From assembly GCF_021653975.1 (NCBI RefSeq), contig NZ_JAJKFK010000001.1:372001-436000 (forward strand): 64,000 nt of DNA, written 5' to 3'. A model generated the notes under the pieces. The model searched no databases. It was not told where the DNA came from and worked only from the letters and a program-made list of their open reading frames with translations. This document shows, piece by piece, positions 1 through 8,700 of the stretch; within the stretch, counting starts at the first letter, position 1; every line of letters begins with the position of its first letter. This stretch comes from Amycolatopsis sp. GM8 (lineage in GTDB: Bacteria; Actinomycetota; Actinomycetes; Mycobacteriales; Pseudonocardiaceae). The translations under genes and the position numbers were made by a program.

Positions 1-108
1 GAGACCGGTGCGGCCTCCGCCGATGGTGCAGGACAGATCCTGGAAGACGACCGTGTCGTCGGGCCAGGAAAAGGACAGGTCAGAACAGACGATGAATGCG
101 TCGGACAT
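1..108 (-). CDS. ABC-F family ATP-binding protein, N-terminal fragment
   Basis: Only the first 36 codons are inside the window; the gene runs off the left edge. The start reads MSDAFIVCSDLSFSWPDD, continues with VVFQDLSCTIGGG and breaks off at RTGL. This is the usual opening of an ABC-F protein just before its first Walker A motif: a short first strand, an aromatic-Pro turn, and a Gly-rich stretch before the P-loop. ABC-F proteins are soluble double-ATPase proteins that act on the ribosome, some giving antibiotic resistance. The ATG is preceded by GAAGG about 10 nt upstream. The Walker motifs lie outside the window, so an ABC transporter ATPase subunit cannot be excluded. Confidence 0.72.
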   Translation of the reverse strand, partial: MSDAFIVCSDLSFSWPDDTVVFQDLSCTIGGGRTGL

Positions 109-713
109 GCGAAAAAGCCTTCGAGTGTGGCGCGCGTTCGCGCGAAGGAACAGGGAACGACGGCATGGCCGCTGCAGGCTCACGCACCCGGCAGCGGCCG
201 ATCATCATCCGGTCTATCCGGAGATGTCGAGGTCACCTTCCACAGTCGTCTCCTCGTTCCGTTCACTCGCTCCAGTCGATGCTACCTTGCCGATCCGGTA
301 GCCGGGCATGGATCACCCGCGTAGCCCGTTCGGCGTCGGGCTCCTCACCGGTGATCAACGCCAGGTACACATAGGACTCCATGACAACGCTCGCGTTCGT
401 GGTCGACAGCGGGCGAGATCGTCTTGGCGTTCCAGAAATCGTTGCATACCACAGTTTCCGATCGCGGCCGTGCCTGCTCCGGTCACGACATAGCGGCGCG
501 CAGCCGTTCAACGGTGCCGTTCATCAGGTTCCATCACACCTGGCTCCGCGGCGAGCCCCGTGCACATCGACTCGCGCGCCGGACCGCACCGGTCAACTGC
601 CTGCGCAACGGTCTGCCACCACGCATGTTCGCCCCCGTTGGCTGCCTTGACATCGATCGTGGCTCGGAGGACAGTCCGCGACATTACGCGAATGTGTGGC
701 AATGGAGCGGCAG
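109..713. other. 605-bp gap with no convincing gene; possible coding remnant
   Basis: No frame here has sustained actinobacterial codon bias plus a ribosome-binding site. One short minus-strand stretch (263-381) has good third-position GC and reads MESYVYLALITGEEPDAER and onward to WSE, which may be a remnant of a decayed gene; I do not recognise the family. A TTGACA hexamer at 647-652 could be the -35 of the esterase downstream, but no good -10 follows it. Otherwise nothing is seen. Confidence 0.4.
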
Positions 714-2207
714 ATGAGCGATTCGATGCAGAGCCCCGTCGTGACCATCAGCAGCGGTCGACTGGCCGGGCGCACTTCGAACGGCGTCACCTCGTTTCTG
801 GGCGTGCCCTACGCCGCGGCGCCCTTCGGCGAGAACCGGATGCGACCACCACAGCCCGTCGAACCGTGGTCCGGCACGCGTTCCGCGACCGACTACGGCC
901 CCACCGTCCCCAAGGGCGACTACCCGCCGAACTACCAGCCGCTGTTCCGTGAGGTCGTCATCCCGGGCGAGGAATGCCTGAACCTCAACGTGTGGACGCC
1001 CGACCCGGGCGCGGGCGGGCTACCGGTGCTCGTCTGGATCCATGGCGGCTCCTTCATGAACGGCTCGGGCTCGATCGGCGAATATGACGGCAGCGCGTTC
1101 GCCCGCGACGGGATCGTCTGTGTCACGATCAACTATCGCCTGTCGGCCGAAGGGTTCCTGTACCTCGGTGACGACGTCGCGAACCTCGGGTTGCTGGACC
1201 AGATCGCGGCGCTGCGGTGGGTGCGGGACAACATCGCCGCGTTCGGCGGCGATCCCTCCCGGGTGACCGTCGCGGGCGAGTCGGCCGGAGCCATGAGTGT
1301 CACGACGCTGCTGTCCATGCCACTCGCGGACGGCCTGTTCGCGCGGGCGATCATCCAGTCGGGAGCCGGCGCACACACGCTGACACCCGAGCAGGGCCGG
1401 CTCGTCGGCGGCTATCTCGCCGAAGGCCTCGGCGTGCCCCCGGTACGCGAAGCGATCGCAGGCGTCCCGATCGACAAGCTGGTGCGGACGGCGTCGGACC
1501 TCGTGGCCGCAGTACAGACAACGCCTGATCCTGCCAAGTGGGGAACGCTCGCGCTGAGCCTGCTTCCGTTCGCACCGACCGTCGACGGCGACGTCCTGCC
1601 CGCCGCGCCGGTCGACGCGTTCACCACCGGGCAGAGCCGCGACGTTCCCCTGCTGGTCGGTTCCACCCGGGACGAGGCACGGCTGTTCCTCGTGGCAGCA
1701 GGCACGATCGACCTGGTCGACGACGCGATCCTCGGCGCAAGCGCCGCAGCCTACGGGCTGGGTCACGATGCCGTGGCCCGCTACCGGGCGAACCGGCCGG
1801 ACGCCTCGGCCGGCGACGTGCTCGCGGCCCTGATATCCGACTGGTTCTTCCGGATCCCGGCACTCCGCGTGGCCGAAGCACGCGGTGATGGCGACACCTG
1901 GGTCTACCGCTTCGATCACCCGGATCCGTCGGCCAATCACAACCTGGGCGCGGCCCACAGCGTCGAGATCCCGTTCGTCTTCGACACGATCGGCCGGCCC
2001 GAGGCCCGCCCGCGGATCGGGGATTCGCCCTCGCAAGCAGTAGCCGACACGACGCACGGCACCTGGGTCTCATTCATCGTGCACGGCGACCCTGGCTGGA
2101 GCCGGTACGACCAGGAGCGGCGCGCGACGGGCCTGCTCACCGACAAGGTAACCGAAGCCGCGGACCCAGCCGGCGACGAACGAGCCCTGTGGGACGGCAT
2201 CCGCTGA
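714..2207 (+). CDS. type-B carboxylesterase
   Basis: A 497-aa serine esterase of the carboxylesterase/para-nitrobenzyl esterase family, hydrolysing carboxylic esters. The oxyanion-hole motif HGGSF is at about residues 110-114, the nucleophile elbow GESAGA has its Ser near 190, and a His lies in [10 protein letters not shown] near the C-terminus; these fit a Ser-Glu-His triad. There is no signal peptide, so it is probably cytoplasmic, and the length is normal for the family. The ATG at 714 is preferred over an in-frame ATG at 696 because GGAG sits 8 nt before it. It stands alone, its 3' end facing the amidohydrolase operon. The substrate cannot be told from sequence. Confidence 0.92.
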   Translation: MSDSMQSPVVTISSGRLAGRTSNGVTSFLGVPYAAAPFGENRMRPPQPVEPWSGTRSATDYGPTVPKGDYPPNYQPLFREVVIPGEECLNLNVWTPDPGAGGLPVLVWIHGGSFMNGSGSIGEYDGSAFARDGIVCVTINYRLSAEGFLYLGDDVANLGLLDQIAALRWVRDNIAAFGGDPSRVTVAGESAGAMSVTTLLSMPLADGLFARAIIQSGAGAHTLTPEQGRLVGGYLAEGLGVPPVREAIAGVPIDKLVRTASDLVAAVQTTPDPAKWGTLALSLLPFAPTVDGDVLPAAPVDAFTTGQSRDVPLLVGSTRDEARLFLVAAGTIDLVDDAILGASAAAYGLGHDAVARYRANRPDASAGDVLAALISDWFFRIPALRVAEARGDGDTWVYRFDHPDPSANHNLGAAHSVEIPFVFDTIGRPEARPRIGDSPSQAVADTTHGTWVSFIVHGDPGWSRYDQERRATGLLTDKVTEAADPAGDERALWDGIR

Positions 2208-2227
2208 CGACCTGCCCCGCTGCCGCG

Positions 2228-3439
2228 TCAGACCATAACCTCACCTCCCTGCACAACATGGCGGAAATGCTTCGGGTCGGCGAGCACCTCGATGTCGGCC
2301 AGCGGATCACCATCGACGACGAGAAGGTCGGCATGCGCTCCTGGACGCAGAGTGCCGATCTCGCCCGTCATGCCGACCAGGTCCGCAGCCACCGTCGTCG
2401 CGGAGCGGAGGACGTCCAGCGCCGGCTGAACCTCCCCACGCAGCCGGAACTCATGGTTCTGGTGCCGGTGCATGCCACCCAGCAGATCCGTTCCGTAGAC
2501 CAGTTTCACCCCGCCTCGCGCGGCCCGCTCCAGCGCCTCCAGCCCGGCGCCGAGCACCTCGTCCACCTTGCGCCAGTTCCGCTCCGGCAGCCCGAACTCC
2601 CGCCCCTCCTCCTTCAGCGCCCAGTACGTCACCAGCGTCGGCACCAGGAACGCGTCGTGCTCGAGGAAGAGCGTGACACTTCGGTCGTCCAGCAGATTCC
2701 CGTGTTCGATCGACCGGATGCCTTGTTCCAGCGCCCGGTTCACGGCCCTCGCCGTGTACGCGTGCGCGGCGACGTACCGGTTCGCCGCTTCCGCCTCCTC
2801 GACGATCGCCCGCAACTCCTCCACCGAGTACTGGGTCGAGTCGATGCGGTCGGTCGGTGAGGCCACCCCGCCGGAGGCCATCACCTTGATGTGGTGCGCA
2901 CCCTTCCGCAGCTCGTCCCGCGCCGCGGCACGGACCGCGTCCACCCCGTCGGCGATCCGGCCCAGGCCCGCGCAGCACGGATGGTCATCGTGCACGCGGG
3001 TGCCCCGGTTCCGGTTGTCACCGTGCCCGCCGGTCTGACTCAGCGCCCGCCCGCAGAACAACAGCCGCGGACCGCGGAACAGCCCTTCGGCCTGCGCGTC
3101 CGAGAGACCGTAGTCAGCGCCGGAGGCATCCCGCACCGTGGTGAACCCGCGGTCGAGCATCTCGCCCATGATCCGCATGCCGTGCGCGGCCACATAGGAC
3201 GGTGACGACGACGGTAGCGAGCCCAGATCCGCCGTCGACGCCGTGACGTGCACGTGTGCGTCGATCAATCCCGGCAGCACGACCGCGCCCCGCAGATCCT
3301 CCGTGCGCACGCCGGGCGCGGTCAGGCCGCGCCCGGTCTCCACGATCCGGCCGTCCGCACAACGCAAATCACTCTCGGTGTACTCGCCGGCTTCCGGATC
3401 GAGCAGCAAAGCGTTGCGCAGCAACAGTGAACCGGTCAT
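2228..3439 (-). CDS. metal-dependent amidohydrolase (imidazolonepropionase/prolidase-like)
   Basis: A 403-aa amidohydrolase-superfamily enzyme. The N-terminal beta-sandwich leads into GLIDAHVHV (metal ligands His62 and His64). HIKVMASGG supplies the likely bridging Lys, AAHAYT and SIEHGN give the next His ligands, and VYGTDLLGG the conserved Asp. The family includes Xaa-Pro dipeptidases and cyclic amide hydrolases, so the substrate is probably a peptide-like or N-acyl compound. It is the second gene of a two-gene operon: its ATG overlaps the stop of the GAF gene (ATGA), implying translational coupling. The divergent RpiR regulator and the nearby APC permease suggest uptake and breakdown of one nitrogenous substrate; that link is inference. 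Confidence 0.88.
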   Translation of the reverse strand: MTGSLLLRNALLLDPEAGEYTESDLRCADGRIVETGRGLTAPGVRTEDLRGAVVLPGLIDAHVHVTASTADLGSLPSSSPSYVAAHGMRIMGEMLDRGFTTVRDASGADYGLSDAQAEGLFRGPRLLFCGRALSQTGGHGDNRNRGTRVHDDHPCCAGLGRIADGVDAVRAAARDELRKGAHHIKVMASGGVASPTDRIDSTQYSVEELRAIVEEAEAANRYVAAHAYTARAVNRALEQGIRSIEHGNLLDDRSVTLFLEHDAFLVPTLVTYWALKEEGREFGLPERNWRKVDEVLGAGLEALERAARGGVKLVYGTDLLGGMHRHQNHEFRLRGEVQPALDVLRSATTVAADLVGMTGEIGTLRPGAHADLLVVDGDPLADIEVLADPKHFRHVVQGGEVMV

Positions 3440-3870
3440 CGGTCACCCGCCAGAGCCCGCAAGGCCGGCACCGCGAACGGCGCCAGCTTGACAGCCGCGG
3501 CGACGGAGGCCTCGTCGTAGCGGCCCTCGGCGTCGAGAATGTTCAACGCTCCCAACGTCTCCCCCGCGTCGACGACCGGCACGTTGATCACCGCGCCGCA
3601 GCCGAGCGAGTCGATCAGCTCGTGGTCGGCGAACACCTCGCGCACGGCGACACGATCCGGCCCGAGATACGGCTCCTGCCGGACGATGCATCGCTCGAGC
3701 CAGCCGGACGAGATTTCCACGCTCTTCTCACCGCCCACGGGATAGTGCTCGGGATGGCTGGTGTACACGCGCCGCATCGCCCGTCGCTCGGGAATCCAGG
3801 CCAGCACGGTGAACAGCCGTACCCCGATCGCCGCACGCACCCGCTCCTCCACTGTGGACAGTTCGGTCAT
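3436..3870 (-). CDS. small GAF-domain protein
   Basis: A 144-aa protein that is essentially one GAF domain: GVRLFTVLAWIP near the N-terminus, SLGCGAVINVPVVD and GETLGALNILD in the core strands. GAF domains bind small ligands. Stand-alone versions of this size, next to amidohydrolases and transporters, may sense or process a substrate, but no catalytic role can be assigned. The ATG at 3870 is chosen over one 18 codons upstream because GAGGAG lies 8 nt before it. It is the first gene of the operon with the amidohydrolase, sharing an ATGA overlap at 3436-3439, and is divergent from the RpiR regulator. Confidence 0.82.
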   Translation of the reverse strand: MTELSTVEERVRAAIGVRLFTVLAWIPERRAMRRVYTSHPEHYPVGGEKSVEISSGWLERCIVRQEPYLGPDRVAVREVFADHELIDSLGCGAVINVPVVDAGETLGALNILDAEGRYDEASVAAAVKLAPFAVPALRALAGDR

Positions 3871-3914
3871 TTCGTCAGCTCCTCGTGATGGGTGCAGGCA
3901 CGCCGGATTGGGTG

Positions 3915-3960
3915 TTGACAACATATCGTGCAGTTCGGCATATTTGCAAGGGTCGTTGCA
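3915..3960 (+). promoter_or_regulatory. divergent promoter/operator region of rpiR and the GAF-amidohydrolase operon
   Basis: The intergenic region has a perfect -35 (TTGACA, 3915-3920), then 18 bp and a CATATT -10-like box (3939-3944) directed at the RpiR gene. TGCA occurs three times (3929, 3945, 3957), giving several small inverted repeats that could be RpiR half-sites. The region also carries the opposite promoter, so RpiR probably controls both directions; this is inferred from position. Confidence 0.5.
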
Positions 3961-3979
3961 GACTTTGAAGAAAGGGGAG

Positions 3980-4897
3980 GTGAGATACGGTGGGCACGTG
4001 CCGGATGCGGAGAACCTCGCTCACTTCGACGACTTCGTCGAATGGCTGGAGAGTCTGTTGCCCGAGCGCGGCCTGCGGTCGAAGTCCGCCGCCGTGGTGC
4101 AGGTCCTGCGCACGCACCCGCGGCTGGCGTCGTTCGGGTCCACAGCGGACATCGCGCGGCGCGCCGGCGCCAACGTCGCGACCGTGACGAGGACAGCGCA
4201 GGCGCTCGGCTTCGCCGGTTGGCCGGCACTGCAACAGGAATTGCGAGGGTGGTACCTGTCGTCGCTGAGCGCACCCGAGGTCATCAAGGAGCACCACAGC
4301 GTCGACTCGCCAGCCGCCGCGTCGATCCGGCGTGACCTCGACAGCCTGGGAATCGTGCAACGCCGCTTCATCGAGCACGAGATCAACGATGTGGCCGAGG
4401 CGATCGCGAGCGCCCGGCGCACCATCGTGATCGCCGACGGTAGCTATGCGGCGGTGGGCATGGCCTTCGCACACAACGCCCGCCTTGCCGGATATGACGT
4501 GCACGCGATCTCGGTAGGCGACGCGGAGCTGGCAAACGCGATGGCGAGGACCACCGGGGACGACGTACTCGTCGCTATCAGCTTCTGGCGGCTATACCAG
4601 AGCACGGTGCTCGCCGCACACGAGGCACGTGAGCACGGTGCGCGGGTCTTCGTGATCACCGACGCCGCGAGCCCGGCGCTGGCGAAAGCGGCGGACCGGG
4701 TACTGCTGGTGCCCACGGAGGGCGTGACGTTCTTCCCGTCGCTCACGGCAGGCATGGCGCTCGCACAGGCGATCGTCGCGCAGCTGGCGGGCATCGACGA
4801 GGACCGCACCGAGAAGTCCATCGAAGCCGCCGAGGCGATGTGGGCACGGTTCGACCTCCTGCGCCGGCGTCCACACAAGGCCTCAAACGCTGATTGA
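3980..4897 (+). CDS. RpiR/MurR-family transcriptional regulator
   Basis: About 305 aa with the two RpiR domains: an N-terminal helix-turn-helix (FGSTADIARRAGANVATVTR, then ALGFAGWPALQQEL) and a C-terminal SIS domain (TIVIADGSYAAVGMAFAHNA, VLVAISFWRL, GARVFVITDAASPAL) that usually binds a phosphosugar or related effector. It is transcribed away from the GAF-amidohydrolase operon and is their likely regulator. The start is uncertain: GTG at 3980 lies directly after AAAGGGGAG, while GTG at 3998 is 17 nt beyond the same purine run. No sugar-phosphate gene is nearby, so the ligand may not be a sugar. Confidence 0.87.
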   Translation: MRYGGHVPDAENLAHFDDFVEWLESLLPERGLRSKSAAVVQVLRTHPRLASFGSTADIARRAGANVATVTRTAQALGFAGWPALQQELRGWYLSSLSAPEVIKEHHSVDSPAAASIRRDLDSLGIVQRRFIEHEINDVAEAIASARRTIVIADGSYAAVGMAFAHNARLAGYDVHAISVGDAELANAMARTTGDDVLVAISFWRLYQSTVLAAHEAREHGARVFVITDAASPALAKAADRVLLVPTEGVTFFPSLTAGMALAQAIVAQLAGIDEDRTEKSIEAAEAMWARFDLLRRRPHKASNAD

Positions 4898-5046
4898 AAA
4901 CTTCAGAGAGAAAGGTCCACAAGCGCTGAGCCGACCGCGTCGGGGCACGCCGCCGCCCCGTGGGTGGGGACATCTGCCACCGGCCGGGCCCCCGGGCCGG
5001 TTCCTGAACGGTTTCGCCGACGGCGGTGTGCGCGTCCACCGGCCGA

Positions 5047-5079
5047 CGGCACCTTCTGACCCGCCGTCAGAAGGTGCCG
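5047..5079. terminator. perfect 14-bp inverted repeat with 5-nt loop between rpiR and the permease
   Basis: CGGCACCTTCTGAC (5047-5060) and its exact reverse complement (5066-5079) flank a CCGCC loop. No T-run follows, so it would be a non-canonical terminator for the RpiR gene. As it lies only 62 bp before the permease start, it could instead be an attenuator or a protein-binding site for the permease. Confidence 0.6.
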
Positions 5080-5141
5080 GTCAACTCGCGATCTCTGCTA
5101 ACTTCTCACGGAAATCGCGCATGTGGAACGGGGGCGCTCCA

Positions 5142-6548
5142 ATGACAGACACCGGTCTGTTCCGTCGCAAGCCCATCGACCAGATCGAATCCGTCGAGAC
5201 CGGTGGCCTGCAGCGGACACTCGGGCTGTGGCAGCTGACCGCGATCGGTATCGGCGGGATCATCGGGGCCGGCATCTTCTCCCTCGCCGGTGCGGTCGCC
5301 CACGAGACCGCGGGGCCGGCGGTGCTCATCTCGTTCCTCGTCGCGGGTGTCGCGAGCGCTGCCGCCGCGTTCTCCTACGCGGAGTTCGCCGGGCTCATTC
5401 CGCGCGCCGGGTCGGCCTACACCTATGGCTACGCGGTCCTCGGTGAGCTGGTCGGCTGGTTCATCGGGTGGGATCTGCTACTGGAGTACACAGCGATCGT
5501 CGCGGTGGTCGCGATCGGGATCTCCGGCTACTTCAACGATCTGCTGGGCTTCTTCCACGTCGAGCTGCCGCTGTGGATGTCGGGCGCACCCGGCACCGAA
5601 CCCGACGGCGTGGCCGCGGGGTCATACAAGGTGAACCTGTTCGCGGTGGTGCTGTGCCTGCTTATCGCGTTCGTGCTCAACCTCGGCATGCGCTCGGCGG
5701 CGCGGTTCGAGACCCTGCTGGTGTACCTGAAGATCGCGCTCGTCGTGCTGGTCATCGTGGTCGGCGCGTTCCACATCAACAGCGGCAACTGGTCCGACTT
5801 CTTCCCGTTCGGCATCGGCGGCGCGTTCACCGGGGCGGCAACGGTGTTCTTCGCCGTCTTCGGGTACGACGCGATGTCGACCGCCGCCGAGGAGTCGCGT
5901 GACTCCCAGCGGCACATGCCGAAGGCGATCCTGTACTCGCTCGGCATTTCGATGGTGCTGTACGTGCTCGCCTGCCTCGTGCTCACCGGCATGGTGAACT
6001 ACAAGGACATCGACACCGAAAGCGCTTTCTCGAGTGCCTTCGCGAGCGTCGGGCTACGGGCCCTCGGCGCGGTCATCGCCGTCGGCGCCATCCTGGGCAT
6101 CCTCACGGTGCTGTTCACGTTCCTGCTCGGGGCGACCCGCGTCGGCTACTCGATGAGCCGCGACGGGCTGCTGCCGAAATGGTTCTCCGGCACCCACCCC
6201 ACTCGCCGGGTGCCCACCCGGATGACCTGGGTCCTGGGGGTGGCCGCCGCGGTCATCGCGGGGCTGCTGCCGATCGGCGAAGCCGCGGAACTGACGAACA
6301 TCGGCATCCTGCTCGCGTTCGTCGTCGTGTGCGTGGCTGTGATCGTGCTGCGCTACCGGCGACCGGACCTGCCCCGCACGTTCCGCACCCCTGGCATGCC
6401 CGTGGTGCCCGCGATCGGTGTCGTGTTCTCGATCTGGCTGATCACGTTCCTGAAGCCCGAAACGTGGCTGCGGTTCGTGATCTGGTTCGTGATCGGCCTG
6501 ATCGTCTACTTCACCTATTCACGACGCCACTCGCGTCTCGCGCGCTAG
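5142..6548 (+). CDS. APC-family amino acid permease
   Basis: A 468-aa integral membrane protein of the amino acid-polyamine-organocation superfamily, closest in style to the cationic amino acid transporters (YfnA/CAT type). The first helix carries the substrate-binding signature GIGGIIGAGIFSLAG, and about 12-13 hydrophobic segments follow, with FFAVFGYDAMSTAAEESRD in the consensus region between helices 6 and 7. It would import an amino acid or amine by proton symport at the inner membrane. The ATG at 5142 follows a G-rich stretch (5131-5134). Its 3' end overlaps the thioredoxin gene, coded on the other strand, by 30 bp. The substrate is unknown. Confidence 0.92.
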   Translation: MTDTGLFRRKPIDQIESVETGGLQRTLGLWQLTAIGIGGIIGAGIFSLAGAVAHETAGPAVLISFLVAGVASAAAAFSYAEFAGLIPRAGSAYTYGYAVLGELVGWFIGWDLLLEYTAIVAVVAIGISGYFNDLLGFFHVELPLWMSGAPGTEPDGVAAGSYKVNLFAVVLCLLIAFVLNLGMRSAARFETLLVYLKIALVVLVIVVGAFHINSGNWSDFFPFGIGGAFTGAATVFFAVFGYDAMSTAAEESRDSQRHMPKAILYSLGISMVLYVLACLVLTGMVNYKDIDTESAFSSAFASVGLRALGAVIAVGAILGILTVLFTFLLGATRVGYSMSRDGLLPKWFSGTHPTRRVPTRMTWVLGVAAAVIAGLLPIGEAAELTNIGILLAFVVVCVAVIVLRYRRPDLPRTFRTPGMPVVPAIGVVFSIWLITFLKPETWLRFVIWFVIGLIVYFTYSRRHSRLAR

Positions 6549-6860
6549 CGCCTCGTCCAGTTCGGCCAGCAGCCGCATCTTCGGCCGGGCGCCGACCAGA
6601 CCGGCGACCGGCCGGCCATGGTGGAACAGCATCAGGGTGGGCAGCGACATCACCTGGAAGTCCCGTGCTACCAAGGGATTCTCGTCGCTGTTCAGCTTCA
6701 CGATCCGCAGGCCGGGCCGCTCGGCGGCGATCTCCCCCAATACCGGCGCGATCATGTGGCACGGCGGGCACCACTGCGCCCAGAAGTCGACCAGCACCGG
6801 CCCATCGTGCTGGAGCACCTCGGCGGCGAACGTCTCATCGGTCACGGCAGGCAGGCTCAT
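6519..6860 (-). CDS. thioredoxin with WCPPC active site
   Basis: A 113-aa single-domain thioredoxin: VLVDFWAQWCPPCHMIAP carries the redox CXXC pair, and SLPTLMLF the conserved cis-Pro. The active site is WCPPC, not the standard WCGPC, which would be expected to shift redox potential or partner choice. It is a disulfide oxidoreductase of the cytoplasm. Its ATG overlaps the stop of the upstream MerR gene by one base (TGATG), so the two are co-translated, and the MerR promoter probably drives both. The 3' end overlaps the permease gene by 30 bp on the opposite strand. Confidence 0.93.
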   Translation of the reverse strand: MSLPAVTDETFAAEVLQHDGPVLVDFWAQWCPPCHMIAPVLGEIAAERPGLRIVKLNSDENPLVARDFQVMSLPTLMLFHHGRPVAGLVGARPKMRLLAELDEALARETRVAS

Positions 6861-7249
6861 CAGTTCTCCTCGGAAAATACGCCACAAGGGCCGGGCTGTT
6901 TCGGTATCGCGTCGGCGAGTTTGGCCAGCAAGGTCTCGCGCACCTCGGTGAGCCGCGCGATGCAGGCAGTCACCTCGTCGATCTTGCGCTGGTACACCTC
7001 GATCGAATCGGCACACGAATCGCCGGTCTCATGACCGGCGCGCAGGCATTCGACGAACGGACGCGTGTCGTCGAGGCTCAGCCCGAACGCCTGGAGCATT
7101 CGGATCTCGCTGACCAGGCGAATGTCGTCCTCGCCGTAGTCGCGATACCCGTTCGCCGAGCGCTGAGCCTTCAGCAGCCCTTGGGACTCGTAGAACCGCA
7201 GCGCCCTGGTCGTCGTCCCGGCACGCTGGGCGAGTTCACCGATTCGCAT
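6860..7249 (-). CDS. MerR-family regulator, probably redox-responsive, of the thioredoxin operon
   Basis: A 129-aa MerR protein: MRIGELAQRAGTTTRALRFY is the canonical winged helix, followed by a long dimerisation helix (EVYQRKIDEVTACIARL) and a short tail. Cysteines in GDSCADS, VTACIA and GPCGVF could act as a redox or metal sensor. The start at 7249 is set by the promoter: a TACCTT -10 ends 7 nt before it, and a more upstream in-frame codon (7282) would lie inside the promoter. It is co-operonic with a thioredoxin, so it probably activates thioredoxin and itself under thiol stress (inference). Confidence 0.9.
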   Translation of the reverse strand: MRIGELAQRAGTTTRALRFYESQGLLKAQRSANGYRDYGEDDIRLVSEIRMLQAFGLSLDDTRPFVECLRAGHETGDSCADSIEVYQRKIDEVTACIARLTEVRETLLAKLADAIPKQPGPCGVFSEEN

Positions 7250-7256
7250 ACTCCCG

Positions 7257-7287
7257 AAGGTAAACCTTGACGCCGGCGTCAAAGCAA
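7257..7287 (-). promoter_or_regulatory. MerR-type promoter with 19-bp spacer and palindromic operator
   Basis: Read on the minus strand: -35 TTGCTT (7287-7282), a 19-bp spacer, and -10 TACCTT (7262-7257). The perfect 16-bp palindrome TTGACGCCGGCGTCAA (7267-7282) occupies the spacer. A 19-bp spacer with a central dyad is the hallmark of MerR-activated promoters. The start codon follows 7 nt after the -10, so the transcript is probably leaderless. Confidence 0.8.
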
Positions 7288-7783
7288 GACGTCACGCCAC
7301 CGCTGGTCGATCTCCGCCGGCAAACCCGGGGCGTCCTGGGCGACCTTCGGGAACGAGTCGCCCCATTCCCAGGCAGGCGTCGGCGATCGCGCGGCTGTTG
7401 TACGCGGACGAGCCTTCGGGGTGGGCGGATCAATGTCATCGTCGACGATCGCCACGTACGGTTCACGGATGCCGACATCGCGCGATGGGGCAGGTGGCCT
7501 GGTGTGGCCGGCCGGGATACCGCTGGTGCAGGGAAACCGCGATGCACAGGTCCTTCGCCGGACGGGTCCTTGTCACGCAGGTGGTCGGAGGAGCAGCCAG
7601 CCCTCGATCGCGAGCTCGCAGGGATCGGCAACCCCGTGTCCGGCGCTCCCACCACCGGAACGCCCTTGCACGCGGACACGGTGCCAGTCGCGCTGGGCAT
7701 CGGCGGCCCGGTCGTCGGCGTGGCGCTGGTTCTGGTCGCCTGGGACTCCACGGGCCGCCGCATCGGGGCGATCGCGCGGGCGC
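7288..7783. other. 496-bp gap, probably decayed coding sequence
   Basis: Several overlapping open frames exist on the plus strand (for example 7267-7851 and 7421 onward) but none keeps the codon bias of its neighbours, has a good ribosome-binding site or resembles a family I know. A hydrophobic piece (VALGIGGPVVGVALVLVAW, about 7686-7742) reads like a membrane segment. The most likely reading is a frameshifted relic; I cannot name it. Confidence 0.35.
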
Positions 7784-8551
7784 TTAGTCGGTCAGGTCCA
7801 CCCGGATCGTCAAGAGGTTCGTGCCGACCGCCCGGACGCCGGAGCTGTTGAAGCGCGGCAGGGTGCGAAGCCGGGCGATGGGGTCGTCCTCGGGCAGCAG
7901 GTGCGCGACTCCGGGATGCCATCGGCCGTGCAGGCGGACCCGGACGCGCGGGTTGGCCCGGATGTTGCGTACGTACTGGGATCGCTCACCGTGCTCGGAG
8001 ACGAGCCAGAACTCGTCGCCGGTGCGACGGCCACCGAGCGGGGTGTGCCGTGGCCTGCCGGACACCCGGCCCGTGGTCTCCAGGAGGATCTGCCCCGGCA
8101 TCCGCCGAAGGATCGGATTCAGGATCCGCTTCTGGAATCGAATGACCCGGCGGTGCTTGCTCCGCACCGGATCGGCCGCATGTTCCAGCAGGCGCGGGAT
8201 CACGCCGGTATGAATCGGCGCGGCGAGAGACCACAGCACCCGGCCCGGCGCGTTCCGGTACTCGACGGTGGTCGTCCAGCGCACCGACGCTTCGCCGGTC
8301 TCGACGACATTGCGGCTCTCGATCAACGGCGACGGCGCCTCGAGCACCACCTTCCGCGGCTCCGACGTCACGACCTGCCAGCCGAGCACCTGGGGCTGCG
8401 CCGTGGCCAGCCGGAACCCGAGCAGCCGCCACCCCGTGCGCAGGAACCACCTCATCCCGCGGGGCGCGCCTTCCCAGGTGGCGCGCGCCCACTGCTCCGC
8501 GGTCCGCTGGTCATCGCGGGGACGAGCGATCTCGGTGGTGTAGTCGACCAT
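7784..8551 (-). CDS. DUF2867-like domain fused to F420-dependent (DDN-type) nitroreductase domain
   Basis: A 255-aa protein with two parts. Residues 1 to about 140 (RTAEQWARATWEGAPRGMRW, VTSEPRKVVLEAPSPL) look like the DUF2867/SRPBCC-type fold. Residues about 145-255 (LLETTGRVSGRPRHTPLGG, SQYVRNIRANPRVRVRLHG) match the deazaflavin-dependent nitroreductase family, which uses reduced F420. The fusion suggests a small-molecule-binding module feeding an F420 reductase. The ATG at 8551 is 6 nt after a TAGCTT box (8563-8558), consistent with a leaderless mRNA. It has no operon partner and a 21-bp repeat array lies just upstream. Confidence 0.78.
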   Translation of the reverse strand: MVDYTTEIARPRDDQRTAEQWARATWEGAPRGMRWFLRTGWRLLGFRLATAQPQVLGWQVVTSEPRKVVLEAPSPLIESRNVVETGEASVRWTTTVEYRNAPGRVLWSLAAPIHTGVIPRLLEHAADPVRSKHRRVIRFQKRILNPILRRMPGQILLETTGRVSGRPRHTPLGGRRTGDEFWLVSEHGERSQYVRNIRANPRVRVRLHGRWHPGVAHLLPEDDPIARLRTLPRFNSSGVRAVGTNLLTIRVDLTD

Positions 8552-8574
8552 GCCCCGAAGCTACGCGCGCCCGG

Positions 8575-8616
8575 CGTGTCCCACATTCAGGACGGCGAGT
8601 TCGACGTCGGAGCAGG
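8575..8616. repeat. family A 21-bp repeat, two degenerate units
   Basis: Units 8575-8595 and 8596-8616 carry the family A pattern (ACATTCAGGACGG followed by CGAGTTCGACG). The same sequence family recurs near 17.06, 19.52 and 44.5 kb. Here it lies upstream of the F420 reductase gene, and its first unit contains the stop codon of a LuxR-like gene fragment. Confidence 0.7.
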
Positions 8617-8700
8617 CCCCGCCTGGCCGGCTCTGCCGATCGCCTCGACACGGTTGCGGGCACCGAGTTCATGCAAGCGCCGGCTGCAGGTACGGCTTGG
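8587..8700 (-). pseudogene. C-terminal fragment of a LuxR-type HTH protein
   Basis: On the minus strand this reads ISPSRTCSRRLHELGAR then NRVEAIGRAGQ, close to the recognition helix and C-terminus of LuxR/FixJ DNA-binding domains (pattern SPRTV..RL..LGARNRVEA). The part upstream does not continue as an HTH, and the stop lies within a 21-bp repeat unit, so this looks like a truncated relic. The rest of the gap to 8870 holds nothing I can support. Confidence 0.38.
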
